From a virus: a DNA stretch of 55,302 bases. The number at the start of each line of letters is the position of its first letter. Position 1 is the stretch's first letter. The translations under genes and the position numbers were made by a program. The notes under the pieces are model-generated. The model saw only the letters and a list, made by a program, of their open reading frames with translations, was not told where the DNA came from and did not search any database. The stretch lies in IMG/VR virus record IMGVR_UViG_3300021964_000086, positions 1-55,302 of that record. One strand, 5' to 3'. Of the stretch, positions 15,710 to 24,784 are shown piece by piece.

Positions 15710-17064
15710 TATTTTACTTTTATTCCTGGTGTGTTAATGTATAGTGATTTACCTGCCCAACCACCTGCGGCTCTTGTTCTAGATGTTATTGGTATTGAAA
15801 CATCTATACCTAATAATTTGTATTTGAAATTTAAAGTGAATTGTTGTGACTTACCATCATAGATGTATTTCGTTGCACTATAATTTTTAACATCTTTGTT
15901 TAGTAAAAATTCTTTGTATTCTTCATTACTTGCAACATCTTTTATTGTTGCACTTGATTCTGTTCCTACTAAAAGTTTATATGGACAAGGTGTATCATCA
16001 GCACTATCTGGATACATGTATATTCCTATTGTGTTTAAAAAATACATTAAGTTTTTTGGTTTCTTTAAATATGAACCAAAACCATCAATCAGATTATTTC
16101 TATAACCATAATAAAAGTCATCTTTATAAAAATTTAATTTATCTTTTGCAAACTCTTTTGCCAATGTTGTAAATGCTTTTTTACTAATACTCTCACTAGG
16201 TTTTTCTCTTGAAATATTAAACTTACTTAATGCCTTCTTTGCATTTTTACCTTTCACAGTTTTTGCTGTATCATTCCATGCTTTGTCCATTAGATCGACT
16301 ACATTTTTGTATTGTGTAGCATCATTTAGTTTTTTATAGAAACTGTGAATTGCAGTATTGAATTTAGGTGTGACATCTTTACCTACTGTTGCTTTGTTAG
16401 AATAACCAATATAATCTGTCTTACCTATTTGTAAAATAATATCACTAGGATTGTTTTTATTGATACCACCCGGTTTTCCACGAGCAGTCCAATAATACTT
16501 GATTGGTTTTTTAGGTAAATCTTTTCTAACTGCTTTAGACATCTGATAACCTATGTTGATATCGACTTCAGGTGTTTCATCTCTATCAACCATTTGTTTG
16601 AGAAATTCAAAAGTGACTTCTTGATCTGCACCTTTGACAGTCATGAAGATGCCTGTGCCACCTGTCTTACCACCTATGTCTTTCATAAATGTTTTGGCGT
16701 CTGTGAATTTAGGATACTTTGCAAAATACAAAGAACAAAATTCATTTACATTTGAGGATGCTGTGGAATCTTTTCGTGTCTTCATGCCATAATGACCTAT
16801 GACATCTTTCATTCGAAGACTTACTGAGTATGGTAATTGTTTATCACCATCGAATACTTGAAATGGAAATTTACCCTTATCGCTGATAGATGTGCCTTTA
16901 GGCTTATCAACACTTTTAAACTTTAATTCTTTTTTAGGTTTGACTTCTTTTTTAACAGATTTCTCTATTTCAGGCGTGACAGTATAAAAAGGATTAAACT
17001 GACCCTTTTGTTGATAATCTGGCGATATTGTTAGTTCCCGTAAGTATTCTTTAAACTTTAACAT
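15709..17064 (-). CDS. Virion-associated protein, possible nuclease-like fold
   Basis: 451 residues from MLKFKEYLRE, a capsid-targeting-like peptide (L-R-E at 10). The start at 17064 is preferred over 17076 because the GGGAG ribosome binding site falls between them. A central stretch, NPSDIILQIGKTDYIGYSNKA, resembles the acid-strand-SxK arrangement of PD-(D/E)xK enzymes, but this is weak. Other segments are KYYWTARGKPGG and TSRTRAAGGWAGKSLYI at the C-terminus. Its stop overlaps the ATG of the ligase-like gene (one base), implying coexpression. Function unknown. Confidence 0.5.
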   Translation of the reverse strand: MLKFKEYLRELTISPDYQQKGQFNPFYTVTPEIEKSVKKEVKPKKELKFKSVDKPKGTSISDKGKFPFQVFDGDKQLPYSVSLRMKDVIGHYGMKTRKDSTASSNVNEFCSLYFAKYPKFTDAKTFMKDIGGKTGGTGIFMTVKGADQEVTFEFLKQMVDRDETPEVDINIGYQMSKAVRKDLPKKPIKYYWTARGKPGGINKNNPSDIILQIGKTDYIGYSNKATVGKDVTPKFNTAIHSFYKKLNDATQYKNVVDLMDKAWNDTAKTVKGKNAKKALSKFNISREKPSESISKKAFTTLAKEFAKDKLNFYKDDFYYGYRNNLIDGFGSYLKKPKNLMYFLNTIGIYMYPDSADDTPCPYKLLVGTESSATIKDVASNEEYKEFLLNKDVKNYSATKYIYDGKSQQFTLNFKYKLLGIDVSIPITSRTRAAGGWAGKSLYINTPGIKVK

Positions 17065-17093
17065 CATTACTCCCATTTATATACTAAAGTAAC

Positions 17094-17100
17094 TATTTAG
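17094..17100 (-). promoter_or_regulatory. Late promoter box CTAAATA
   Basis: Reads ACTAAATAGTTAC at the 3' end of the gene at 17097-17360 and would start the run of virion genes beginning at 17064. One mismatch to the late consensus at the first base. Confidence 0.5.
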
Positions 17101-17360
17101 TCAAGGAGAAACTTAGGAATACCACCATTTACCTTCCATACTTGATTTTTATTTTGAAAATCTGCAACCTTTTGTGCTTCTTCTCTGAATTTAAAAGTTG
17201 CAACCGTTTTATCTTTGTTTTCTATTACTGAGAAGGTATAACCTCTACCTTTCTTTCGTGTCTTTACAGAATACTCTAGATTAGAACTGGAAGTCTTGGA
17301 ACTTCTTGTATTTTTCCTCGGCGCTGTCTTCTTGCGTTTCTTTAAGGGTGTGTTCGACAT
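17097..17360 (-). CDS. Small basic conserved protein downstream of the helicase
   Basis: 87 residues. The first ~27 are extremely basic (LKKRKKTAPRKNTRSSK); the rest forms a small beta domain (YSVKTRKKGRGYTFSVIEN, TVATFKFREEAQKVADFQN). It starts 80 bases inside the helicase gene in another frame. I do not recognise a named family; DNA binding is plausible from charge only. Confidence 0.55.
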   Translation of the reverse strand: MSNTPLKKRKKTAPRKNTRSSKTSSSNLEYSVKTRKKGRGYTFSVIENKDKTVATFKFREEAQKVADFQNKNQVWKVNGGIPKFLLD

Positions 17361-18687
17361 ATTTGGTCTCCTTTGGTTGTATTAAGTTTTGTGCTTGTTG
17401 TTCTATATCAAACAGTTTCATTCTTGCACGATCTACACCTATGATAAACTTACGATTAAGTGTTGGATCATTGTATCTGTTCTTTAATTGTTTGACAAGC
17501 ATCTGCCCTGCCTTTTCTAGTTCTTCACTAGAGATCAACGCAAACATAAAGTCTGCTGTTGCTGGAAGCCCAAAGGATTCAGAGGTATCTTCTAAACCAA
17601 TATCACTGGATACGAAACCACCTCTGGTTGTTTGTGTCGCCGTTACAATAGGAACATCTAATTCAACAGCCAAACCTCTTAGTTCTTCAGCGATTGCTTT
17701 GATATAGGTATAACTGTTTACATTAGAGCCTGCCTTAAATCTAGACGAAGCACATATATTAATATAATCTACAAAAATAATGTCTGGTTTAAATGTTCGT
17801 TTTAATGCTAGTTCATTCACTAAGGCACGATAGTGATTTGCACCTGCACTTGCAGTTGGATATTCTTTAATAATAAGTGTGCCTGTTGTTTTAGATTGTA
17901 ATTGTGTAATCTTATCGCTGAATAGTTTCTTATTCAACATATGTAAATCTTCCATGGAAATGTTAAGTAAGTTTGCATCTATTCTTTCTGCAATTCTTTC
18001 TTCAGCCATTTCCATGGTAATGTATAATACATTTTTGTTTTGTGCCAATGCACTTGCGGCTTGATGACACATAAACAAAGTTTTACCAACACCTGTGCCT
18101 GCCAATGCGACATTCAATGTTTTAGTTGGTAAACCACCTTTTGTGACTTTGTTGAAATAGTCTAGATCAAAAGGTATTCGTGTTTCTCTTTTGTGGTAAT
18201 AGTCAAATCGTTTTTCTATATCCAGTAAATAATCATGCCCCACAGTATTATCAAAGCTAACAGAGAGAGCATCCCGGAGGATTTCTGGTATAGCTTCTGG
18301 AGTGTGTTTTTTATCTTTTCCATCTATGATATGTATGCCTTCCATAACAGCATTATGAACAGCACGGTCTTTACAAAATTTCTCAGTCGTATTGACTAAC
18401 CATTCTAAATCAACCTCTTGTGGATCTAATGATGAAATTAAATCAACAATTTTTTTATACTCGTCTTCATTTAGGTCTTTGCGTTTACCTAAATCAATTT
18501 GTAAAGTTTCTTTAGTTGGTCGTTTATTATACTGTGAGACAAATTTTTGTATCTCAGAAAATACTACTCGCTCATTGCGATCTTCAAAATACTCTGGTTT
18601 AAGAAAAGGTAATACTTTTCTTGTGTAGTCTTCGTTATGTAGTAGATTCCTGAGAGCCGTTCTCTCTATCTTCTCTGCTGTTATCAT
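17281..18687 (-). CDS. 41: Replicative DNA helicase, T4 gp41 (DnaB) type
   Basis: 468 residues. The N-terminal DnaB-like domain (~1-110) is followed by the RecA-type motor: Walker A AGTGVGKT (196-203), NVLYITMEMAEERIAERIDA, Walker B PDIIFVDYIN, and the late DnaB motifs QTTRGGFVSSD and KNRYNDPT. gp41 forms a hexamer that unwinds the fork 5' to 3' and works with the primase at 407-1390. It lies downstream of uvsX as in T4 (uvsX-40-41). The start overlaps the preceding small gene by 53 bases. Confidence 0.95.
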   Translation of the reverse strand: MITAEKIERTALRNLLHNEDYTRKVLPFLKPEYFEDRNERVVFSEIQKFVSQYNKRPTKETLQIDLGKRKDLNEDEYKKIVDLISSLDPQEVDLEWLVNTTEKFCKDRAVHNAVMEGIHIIDGKDKKHTPEAIPEILRDALSVSFDNTVGHDYLLDIEKRFDYYHKRETRIPFDLDYFNKVTKGGLPTKTLNVALAGTGVGKTLFMCHQAASALAQNKNVLYITMEMAEERIAERIDANLLNISMEDLHMLNKKLFSDKITQLQSKTTGTLIIKEYPTASAGANHYRALVNELALKRTFKPDIIFVDYINICASSRFKAGSNVNSYTYIKAIAEELRGLAVELDVPIVTATQTTRGGFVSSDIGLEDTSESFGLPATADFMFALISSEELEKAGQMLVKQLKNRYNDPTLNRKFIIGVDRARMKLFDIEQQAQNLIQPKETKYVEHTLKETQEDSAEEKYKKFQDFQF

Positions 18688-18937
18688 TCTTTTCCTTGTC
18701 TATTTCCAATGTTAATATATCACCAATCATGTTAATAAATTCGTCTGAATCTGTGTCCACATCATTTGGGTTCTCATGTACATTGTATTCAAACTTCAGT
18801 CTTAACTTATCATCTTCTTCAATAGGTTTTACTTTTCCGTAAGTATAGATAACATTCTCGTATTTACCATCAGCAATACGAAACCCTGCTTGTTCAAACC
18901 TTGGGTGTTCAACATAACTATACTTCGGAATTTCCAT
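18635..18937 (-). CDS. Small protein between uvsX and gene 41
   Basis: 100 residues, beginning [20 protein letters not shown]; a small beta-like domain ([15 protein letters not shown]) with a strongly acidic, disordered C-terminus. It occupies the position of T4 gene 40 but I see no membrane segment or clear similarity to gp40, so I leave it unnamed. It overlaps uvsX by 20 bases and the helicase gene by 53. Confidence 0.6.
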   Translation of the reverse strand: MEIPKYSYVEHPRFEQAGFRIADGKYENVIYTYGKVKPIEEDDKLRLKFEYNVHENPNDVDTDSDEFINMIGDILTLEIDKEKNDNSREDRENGSQESTT

Positions 18938-19943
18938 ATGAATATTCTTTTTTAGCTGCTTCGTCTATTTGTTGTAATATATCGTCTGTAAAATATTTTT
19001 CAGGATCAGAATAGATTGTTTTTGCATATTGTTTAGAGCCATCTGGCAATTCTATTCTTGTTGATACTTGTTTAAAGATACCATACTTACATGCTAAGTC
19101 TAGTAATCCATAGTATTTATCTAAACCTGTATCATAACGCAATCGAACATCAACCATCATATTTTCTTTTGATAATCTACTCTTTTGTGTTTTACAATGA
19201 ATAATATTACCAACAACCTCTGTGCCATCTTTTTCTTTTTTCTTAGAAAGATAAACAATTGTAGATGCGGCATACTTCAAACCAGAACCACCACCCATTT
19301 CTTTTGTAGGCATATAGGCACCCACAACATCATATGTGTGATTGGTAATAACCATTGGCACTTTTGCACGACCAAGTTTTAAAGTTAATACTCTAAACGC
19401 AGCCTTTAATACTTGTGCCCTCGTCATATCTCTCGTTTCTTTTCCGTCTGCTGTGTCTTCTACTTCTTTGGTTGTAGATAACATACCTAAACTATCTAGA
19501 ACTAATAACAATGGTTTTCTATCTGCTTCGTTTTGTTCCATGTATTTGTCTAACACAGTTAGGGATTGTGTTCTAAATTCTTGTACTGTGGTCACAGGCA
19601 TGATAACCATTCTTTCACTATCAATACCTCTATCTTCAATTAATTGTTTTGTTAATGCACTTTCACTTTCAAAATAGATAACACCTGCGTCTGGATTATT
19701 ATCTAAAAAAGATTTACACATACCCAAGACAAAGAAAGTTTTACCTGTTGCACTTTCACCTGCAAGAGCAGTAATCTTATTTGACGGTATGCCTCCATGA
19801 ATACTACCAGATAGTAGAGCATTAAACATATGAGAACCTGTGTTGATAAATGTATCGACATCACCTGCCTCTACACCCTCACTTACTAATGAGGCATATT
19901 CGTTTCCTGTTTCTTTAATTATCTGTTTCAGAAAGTCTGCCAT
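18918..19943 (-). CDS. uvsX: RecA-like recombinase UvsX
   Basis: 341 residues. Walker A GESATGKT (62-69), the catalytic Glu region VIYFESESA, Walker [13 protein letters not shown]-binding loop ([20 protein letters not shown]) and [11 protein letters not shown] identify UvsX. It coats ssDNA, helped by UvsY (43092-43520), to drive strand exchange and recombination-dependent replication. Slightly shorter than T4 UvsX (391). It overlaps the upstream small gene by 29 bases. Confidence 0.95.
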   Translation of the reverse strand: MADFLKQIIKETGNEYASLVSEGVEAGDVDTFINTGSHMFNALLSGSIHGGIPSNKITALAGESATGKTFFVLGMCKSFLDNNPDAGVIYFESESALTKQLIEDRGIDSERMVIMPVTTVQEFRTQSLTVLDKYMEQNEADRKPLLLVLDSLGMLSTTKEVEDTADGKETRDMTRAQVLKAAFRVLTLKLGRAKVPMVITNHTYDVVGAYMPTKEMGGGSGLKYAASTIVYLSKKKEKDGTEVVGNIIHCKTQKSRLSKENMMVDVRLRYDTGLDKYYGLLDLACKYGIFKQVSTRIELPDGSKQYAKTIYSDPEKYFTDDILQQIDEAAKKEYSYGNSEV

Positions 19944-20115
19944 TGTCGTTCTCCTTTTGTGTTTTTTGTATCATGTATTGTATTTTTTCATATAGTTTTC
20001 CAACAGTTGTACATTCTTCAATACGAATAACACCTCGTTGTAAAGATGCTTGTATTATCTTTATAATTGTGTTATAATCTGCTACTGTTAGATTTTGTTG
20101 TTCTAGTTTGTCCAT
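19915..20115 (-). CDS. Small protein upstream of uvsX
   Basis: 66 residues if started at the second ATG ([15 protein letters not shown]). The first ATG (20127) directly abuts the -10 box at 20128-20133 and would lie upstream of the predicted transcription start, so I prefer 20115. Helical ([15 protein letters not shown]), no known family, no clear Shine-Dalgarno; the leader is only about six bases. Confidence 0.55.
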   Translation of the reverse strand: MDKLEQQNLTVADYNTIIKIIQASLQRGVIRIEECTTVGKLYEKIQYMIQKTQKENDNGRLSETDN

Positions 20116-20127
20116 AAGTTCTTTCAT

Positions 20128-20156
20128 ATTATATCAGGTCTCCTATAGTTTGTCAA
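20128..20156 (-). promoter_or_regulatory. Extended -10 early promoter upstream of uvsX
   Basis: TTGACA at 20151-20156, 17 bases, extended -10 TGA-TATAAT ending at 20128, with the shared CCTGATA core. It overlaps the end of the methyltransferase gene and drives the small gene, uvsX and gene 41. Confidence 0.85.
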
Positions 20157-21267
20157 GGACTTTTTCATATATAGAATCCGCTATTGCTTTCATCATTAAC
20201 GGTGGTACCATTCTACCTATTCGTTCTGCCCTCTGATTCCATTTACCAGTTAACTTAAAATCGTCTGGCAAAGACATTATTCTTTTCAATTCACCCAAAG
20301 TTAGTTTTCGTGGTTCGTTCCAATGAAACGCCCCAGCATTTGTTTGCCCATTGCCCATTGCTGTTAGTGTAGGTGCTGGTGCATGTTGTGATACTCGTTT
20401 TAAATTGAAGTGATGACCCTTTGGATGATAGTCACCACCAGTTAAAACTTTGTCTGGATCTTTAGGCATCTTACTACCTGTGTCTTTCCAGTATGCTGTA
20501 TTCACAAATTTTTCAGTTAGTTCTTTTACTTCTTCAGAATCATATTCTAATCCTGCTAATGCTTCTTTCAAAGGTATAATCTTATCACTTGGTTCTGGAA
20601 ATACATTTTGTATTGTCATGAAATTTAAACCAACCTTTTCTGTAATATCGTTTCTTATACCAATAAAGATAACTCTTGTTCTTGTTTGAGATACACCATA
20701 GTTCTTACTGTTCATTACTTGCGAACAGACATCATAACCTATCTTCTCAAACTCATTTAATATTTTATTGTAATATTCTTTTGCTTCACCAATCGTTAGA
20801 CCTGCAACATTTTCTGCAACAATGACTTTTGGTCTAATATCATTGGCTACTCGTAGAAACTCAAAGAATAAGTCTTCAATGTTTTCTACCATCATACCAT
20901 CAGAGTATGATTTAGTTTTACCCCAACCATCAGAATGTTTACCACCTGATGAATGAGATAGTTTGCCTGCAACACTAAATGCACTACATGGTGGCGAACC
21001 ATCTAATATATCTATATCAGTTGTTCCTGCAATATCTGTAAAATCTTTACCAGATAGTTTTTTTATATCACCTGGTAGTATTGGTGTGTCTGGATAATTT
21101 TCTCTATATGTATTCTGTGCTTCTTCAACAAATTCGTTAATACAAAGTATCTTACCACCTGCCAATCTATAACCAGTAGAAGAACCACCGCCACCAGCAA
21201 ATGTAGAGATAACATTAAATCTTTCTCTCTTGCTTGATTCTACAACATCTTTTAAATTATACATCAT
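20143..21267 (-). CDS. DNA cytosine-C5 methyltransferase paralogue 1, altered cofactor pocket
   Basis: 374 residues with the full C5-MTase motif series: motif I STFAGGGGSSTGY (21-33), motif IV GSPPCSAFS with catalytic Cys94, motif VI AENV (151-154), motif VIII QTRTR (194-198), then a target-recognition region (~215-300), motif IX and X. Two key positions are unusual: the Gln that normally follows the catalytic Cys is Ser95, and the motif X Asn (GNAV/GNSV) is Arg352 in IGRMVPP. These line the cofactor methyl/sulfonium end, and both changes recur in the paralogue at 34970-36088. I infer use of an enlarged anionic SAM analogue. It is downstream of pol and HNH by 4-base overlaps. Confidence 0.9.
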   Translation of the reverse strand: MMYNLKDVVESSKRERFNVISTFAGGGGSSTGYRLAGGKILCINEFVEEAQNTYRENYPDTPILPGDIKKLSGKDFTDIAGTTDIDILDGSPPCSAFSVAGKLSHSSGGKHSDGWGKTKSYSDGMMVENIEDLFFEFLRVANDIRPKVIVAENVAGLTIGEAKEYYNKILNEFEKIGYDVCSQVMNSKNYGVSQTRTRVIFIGIRNDITEKVGLNFMTIQNVFPEPSDKIIPLKEALAGLEYDSEEVKELTEKFVNTAYWKDTGSKMPKDPDKVLTGGDYHPKGHHFNLKRVSQHAPAPTLTAMGNGQTNAGAFHWNEPRKLTLGELKRIMSLPDDFKLTGKWNQRAERIGRMVPPLMMKAIADSIYEKVLDKL

Positions 21268-21656
21268 ACAAAAAAACCTTCTAAAGTAAGTTGTGTTTCT
21301 TTTTTTATTCCTTTTCGTTGTTCGTGTAATTCATGACCTTTATGCATTTCTTTATTTTCGTATGTTTCTATAACATGACAATTCTTACAAAGAACTTTAC
21401 ATTTTCGTATTTCGTCTTTCAATTCTTTCATTCTTTCTTTGTGTAATGTAGTTCCATATTTTGGTATTCTGCTTACTAACACACCCATACCACTACCAAC
21501 AGGTCCATTCTTATACATGTAGTAAGATTTTTGAGTAGGATCTATGTGTGCAAAATCTAGAGCAAGACCGTGTTTATTATAGCCACAAACAGAACAACCT
21601 TTTAAAGTTTTATAATGCCAAAGTTTTCTAGTAAGTCTTTTTCTATATTCCATCAT
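21264..21656 (-). CDS. HNH-family endonuclease
   Basis: 130 residues. Zinc ribbons CSVCGYNK (C21, C24) and CKVLCKNCH frame the HNH core DFAHIDPTQK. HNH proteins cut or nick DNA. It sits between polymerase and the methyltransferase with ATGA overlaps on both sides, so it is translationally coupled and not a recent sloppy insertion. It could be a free-standing mobile endonuclease or a nuclease that discriminates DNA by its modification; sequence alone does not decide. Confidence 0.82.
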   Translation of the reverse strand: MMEYRKRLTRKLWHYKTLKGCSVCGYNKHGLALDFAHIDPTQKSYYMYKNGPVGSGMGVLVSRIPKYGTTLHKERMKELKDEIRKCKVLCKNCHVIETYENKEMHKGHELHEQRKGIKKETQLTLEGFFV

Positions 21657-24124
21657 GCGAAAAAATCCTCTATTGTATTACTGTCAGAAGCGTCTATCTT
21701 CCAATTGATAGCGTCAAGTATAAATCGTAAAGGTTCCATAAATGATTTTGTAAACTGTTGTTCGTAATCTATGAGACCGTGCATTTCAAATTCTTTAGGT
21801 AATTTTGCCATAAAGGTAATGACATTGGCATTCCACATATTCTTTCGTAAATGTACAAACTTACCTTTATCACCTTCATAGAATTGTTGAAACTTATGTG
21901 AAACTTTTTTTGTTTTAAGTAAATGATTATATAACAATGCACCTTTCACATGCATTGGTGTGCCTTTCTTGTAGATAGATGTGCTGTCACCATATTTCTT
22001 TACACCATTCACACTACGAGGAAACGCAATGTCTTCTGGTGGCAATAGTTCAAACTCTCTACGAAAGTTTACAATAAACTCTTTCATTTCTTTTTGATCA
22101 CCACCCATAATAACTTTAAAACTTTCTTTGAGTTTATCTCTACATGGTAAAGGTGTTGATGTCTTTACTGCTTCAATGCCCATAATCTTTAGTTTTGGTT
22201 CTGGATATTGAACACCCTCTGAATTATGAACATTCAGAATATATCTTTTCTTCGCTGTCCAGATACCTTTGTCTGCAATTGCCTCTCGTTTCATAACCAT
22301 TTTGTGTTCGAATACATTCATATATTTAGCAAGTTCTTGATACGCCTTATCAATAAATGGTTCTAGTTTTTGAGCACAGAATTGATCTAATGCTTTTACA
22401 ATTTTTTTCTTATCAGTTGCACCAGACATTTTAACAAGTGGTGCCATGTTGATATAAACGGAATCTGTATCTGAAGCAATAATGTAATCTTCATTATCTG
22501 TTTTGTATAGTTTATTAAAATATTGATTTAGTTTTTTCTCTATCCAACGAATATTCAATTGACCAGAAGTTGTAATCGCCTCTGCCATTCTGTGATCGTA
22601 ATATCTAAAGTATTTGTTACCAATCGCACCATAGGCACTATTAAGAGAAATCTTTTTGGAATGTTGAACAAGATAATATCGTCTTGCTAGTTTTTCATAC
22701 TTAGGATCTTTTGTGTTAGCATATTGTTGTTCTGCCTCGAGCATTTTCTTTTTATAAACAGTTCTATCGTTATATTCTTTTTGTATGATACGAGGTAAGA
22801 AACCTTGTTTATCTGTTTTATACATTGTGCCATTAGCAGCCACACAATTACTATCAGAGGTATCTACTTCTTTATCTAACAAATCATTAATGTCAATATT
22901 CTTTTTGTCTGGTAAAATTGTTTCAGGTGAAATATTATATTGCATAATCAAATGCGGATATAGTGAATTCAAATCAAAAGACACAACCCAATCATGGAAA
23001 CCTACTTTAGGATCTTTTACATAAGCGCCAACCAATTCTGGTGAAGTAGGATTCATATCACGCATTGGCACAATGATATTATCTTTTAGTAGTTCATTGA
23101 ATATAATTGTATCCCACATTCTAACTTGTGAGAATACATCTTCATAGTTTGCCTTGGCGTTATATGACATTGTCAATGCCAATTCAATAAGTTGTAATCT
23201 GTCTTCTAGTTTATCAACAAGTTCAACATCTTGTATATTATAATCAATAAAAGATTGTATATCCTGTTGATACCATTCTTTGAAAGTATCATATGGATTA
23301 TCATCTTTTTGTTCGCCAAGTTCGACTTTACCAATATGATCTAGTCGATAACTTTCTTGATTCTTAATTGTAAATTTACGATAGAGTTGTAGGTAGTCAA
23401 GTTGAGCAATACCTAGTAATCTAAAATATGTTTGTGTTTTACCTTGTTCGTAAGTTTCATCTTGTTGTATAATATTCCAAGGCGACATGCGTTTCATAGA
23501 ACCTTCGCCTAGTATTTTGCCCATGCGTTTTACTAGATAAGGAATATCAAAGTATTTACTATTCCAACCAGTAAGAACATCTGGAGTATATGTTTGCCAA
23601 AATTTTAAAAACTGTTTAAGTAAATCTCGTTCATTTTCGCATTTTATATAATGGACATTTTTTTGTTTTATTGTATAGTCTGCCATACCCCAAACTAATA
23701 TTTGTTTTTTAACTTGATCTTTTACAGTAATACAGATCATCTTTTCAGCACAGTCTTCTACATTAGGAAAACCATGTTCACTTTCAACCTCAATATCAAT
23801 TGTGTAAATACGAATTTTATCTTTATCGTATTCTACATTACCTGGCCAATAGTCTGCCATGTATTGATATTGAAATCTATCTGTGCCGTGAATGAAGTTT
23901 GGATGTTCTTCGTATCGTTTGATTGCCTGTCTGGCTTCTTTGATTGATTTATATGATTTAGATTCTAGACCAATGCCTGTTAAAGATTTATAACGACCTT
24001 TACCTTTTGTAGGTATGTAAAGGCGAGGAACATAAGGAACACGATCCTCGCATCTTTTACCATTGTCGATATATCTAACAAGTAACTCATCGCCATAAGG
24101 CGACACATTGGTGTAAAAATTCAT
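21653..24124 (-). CDS. 43: DNA polymerase, family B, T4 gp43 type
   Basis: 823 residues. The 3'-5' exonuclease begins with IYTIDIEVESE (Asp/Glu metal ligands) and DVLTGWNSKYFDIPYL; polymerase motifs A FDLNSLYPHLI, B KISLNSAYGAIG and C IASDTDSVYI follow. It is the replicative enzyme tethered by the gp45 clamp. Slightly shorter than T4 gp43 (898). A strong promoter ends exactly six bases before the ATG and there is no Shine-Dalgarno, so a leaderless transcript is predicted. In T4 RegA represses other genes post-transcriptionally; here regA lies just upstream. Confidence 0.97.
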   Translation of the reverse strand: MNFYTNVSPYGDELLVRYIDNGKRCEDRVPYVPRLYIPTKGKGRYKSLTGIGLESKSYKSIKEARQAIKRYEEHPNFIHGTDRFQYQYMADYWPGNVEYDKDKIRIYTIDIEVESEHGFPNVEDCAEKMICITVKDQVKKQILVWGMADYTIKQKNVHYIKCENERDLLKQFLKFWQTYTPDVLTGWNSKYFDIPYLVKRMGKILGEGSMKRMSPWNIIQQDETYEQGKTQTYFRLLGIAQLDYLQLYRKFTIKNQESYRLDHIGKVELGEQKDDNPYDTFKEWYQQDIQSFIDYNIQDVELVDKLEDRLQLIELALTMSYNAKANYEDVFSQVRMWDTIIFNELLKDNIIVPMRDMNPTSPELVGAYVKDPKVGFHDWVVSFDLNSLYPHLIMQYNISPETILPDKKNIDINDLLDKEVDTSDSNCVAANGTMYKTDKQGFLPRIIQKEYNDRTVYKKKMLEAEQQYANTKDPKYEKLARRYYLVQHSKKISLNSAYGAIGNKYFRYYDHRMAEAITTSGQLNIRWIEKKLNQYFNKLYKTDNEDYIIASDTDSVYINMAPLVKMSGATDKKKIVKALDQFCAQKLEPFIDKAYQELAKYMNVFEHKMVMKREAIADKGIWTAKKRYILNVHNSEGVQYPEPKLKIMGIEAVKTSTPLPCRDKLKESFKVIMGGDQKEMKEFIVNFRREFELLPPEDIAFPRSVNGVKKYGDSTSIYKKGTPMHVKGALLYNHLLKTKKVSHKFQQFYEGDKGKFVHLRKNMWNANVITFMAKLPKEFEMHGLIDYEQQFTKSFMEPLRFILDAINWKIDASDSNTIEDFFA

Positions 24125-24130
24125 AATATA

Positions 24131-24159
24131 ATTATATCAGGTTTTGACAATAAAGTCAA
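24131..24159 (-). promoter_or_regulatory. Extended -10 promoter of gene 43
   Basis: TTGACT at 24154-24159, 17 bases, ACC-TGA-TATAAT with the hexamer at 24131-24136. The predicted +1 is the A of the polymerase ATG. Confidence 0.88.
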
Positions 24160-24378
24160 TTAAATTGTAGTGTCTTTGAAATATTTTTCTAGAATTTCTA
24201 GTTGGTCATCATATTGAGCAATGATGTTTAATTCTTTTTCTATCGTTTCAAGAATATCACCATGTTCACCTATACCAACAGATTGATTAAGATAGATATC
24301 CACATTTGCTTTGTGTTTTTCTATATGACCTTTGGCATGTGCCACTAAGGCATCATACATTATCTTTTTCATCGCCAT
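24160..24378 (-). CDS. Small conserved protein between regA and gene 43
   Basis: 72 residues from MAMKKIMYDALVAHAKGHIE; helical throughout (ILETIEKELNIIAQYDDQLE). The start at 24378 is chosen because AAAGGA lies eight bases upstream, rather than 24399. It overlaps the end of regA by 26 bases. I do not recognise a function. Confidence 0.6.
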   Translation of the reverse strand: MAMKKIMYDALVAHAKGHIEKHKANVDIYLNQSVGIGEHGDILETIEKELNIIAQYDDQLEILEKYFKDTTI

Positions 24379-24784
24379 TCTCGTTTCCTTTCTTTCCAAT
24401 ATTATATTTTGGTTCTAATACCCATTCATGTTTTTCTTTGAAGGGTAAAACTTTGATTTGTGATAGGGGTGCTTTACTTTCCACAATCCCTACCAATTCT
24501 ATCAAACCCCAATCGCTTAATAGTTGTGCAATTGTATTTCGTCTCTCAATATCGTTAACAAAAATATTTGCGGTCTTGCCATCTAAAGCAAACAGTTCTT
24601 TAAAGTGTACAATAAAGTATCTACCTTGTTTGTGTAGTATGTGACACGATTGATAAATCTTTCGTTCTTTTCTACTTGCTACACCTATTCTGGTTAGTGT
24701 CTCTCTAATTTTAAGGAAATCATCTGGCTCTTTTATCTTTACTTCGAGCATACTGTCTGGTTTCCATTCTATAACTTCACTCAT
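24353..24784 (-). CDS. regA: Translational repressor RegA
   Basis: 143 residues closely following T4 RegA (122): LKIRETLTRIGVASRKER, YQSCHILHKQGRYFIVHFK, LLSDWGLIELVGI and KHEWVLEPKYNIG. RegA binds early mRNAs near their start codons and blocks translation. Gene order 43-regA-62-44-45 is as in T4. The extra N-terminal ~12 residues and acidic C-terminal tail are small differences. If key early mRNAs really are leaderless, the operator sites must lie within coding sequence. Confidence 0.95.
   Translation of the reverse strand: MSEVIEWKPDSMLEVKIKEPDDFLKIRETLTRIGVASRKERKIYQSCHILHKQGRYFIVHFKELFALDGKTANIFVNDIERRNTIAQLLSDWGLIELVGIVESKAPLSQIKVLPFKEKHEWVLEPKYNIGKKGNENGDEKDNV

Noticed and set aside
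18635-18937. Calling the small gene between uvsX and 41 as T4 gene 40
   Set aside because: Position fits, but no hydrophobic segment or recognisable gp40 sequence.
21264-21656. HNH gene as a complete restriction partner of the C5-methyltransferase
   Set aside because: Coupling is suggestive, but HNH genes are common free-standing mobile nucleases in T4-like phages; kept only as a hypothesis.
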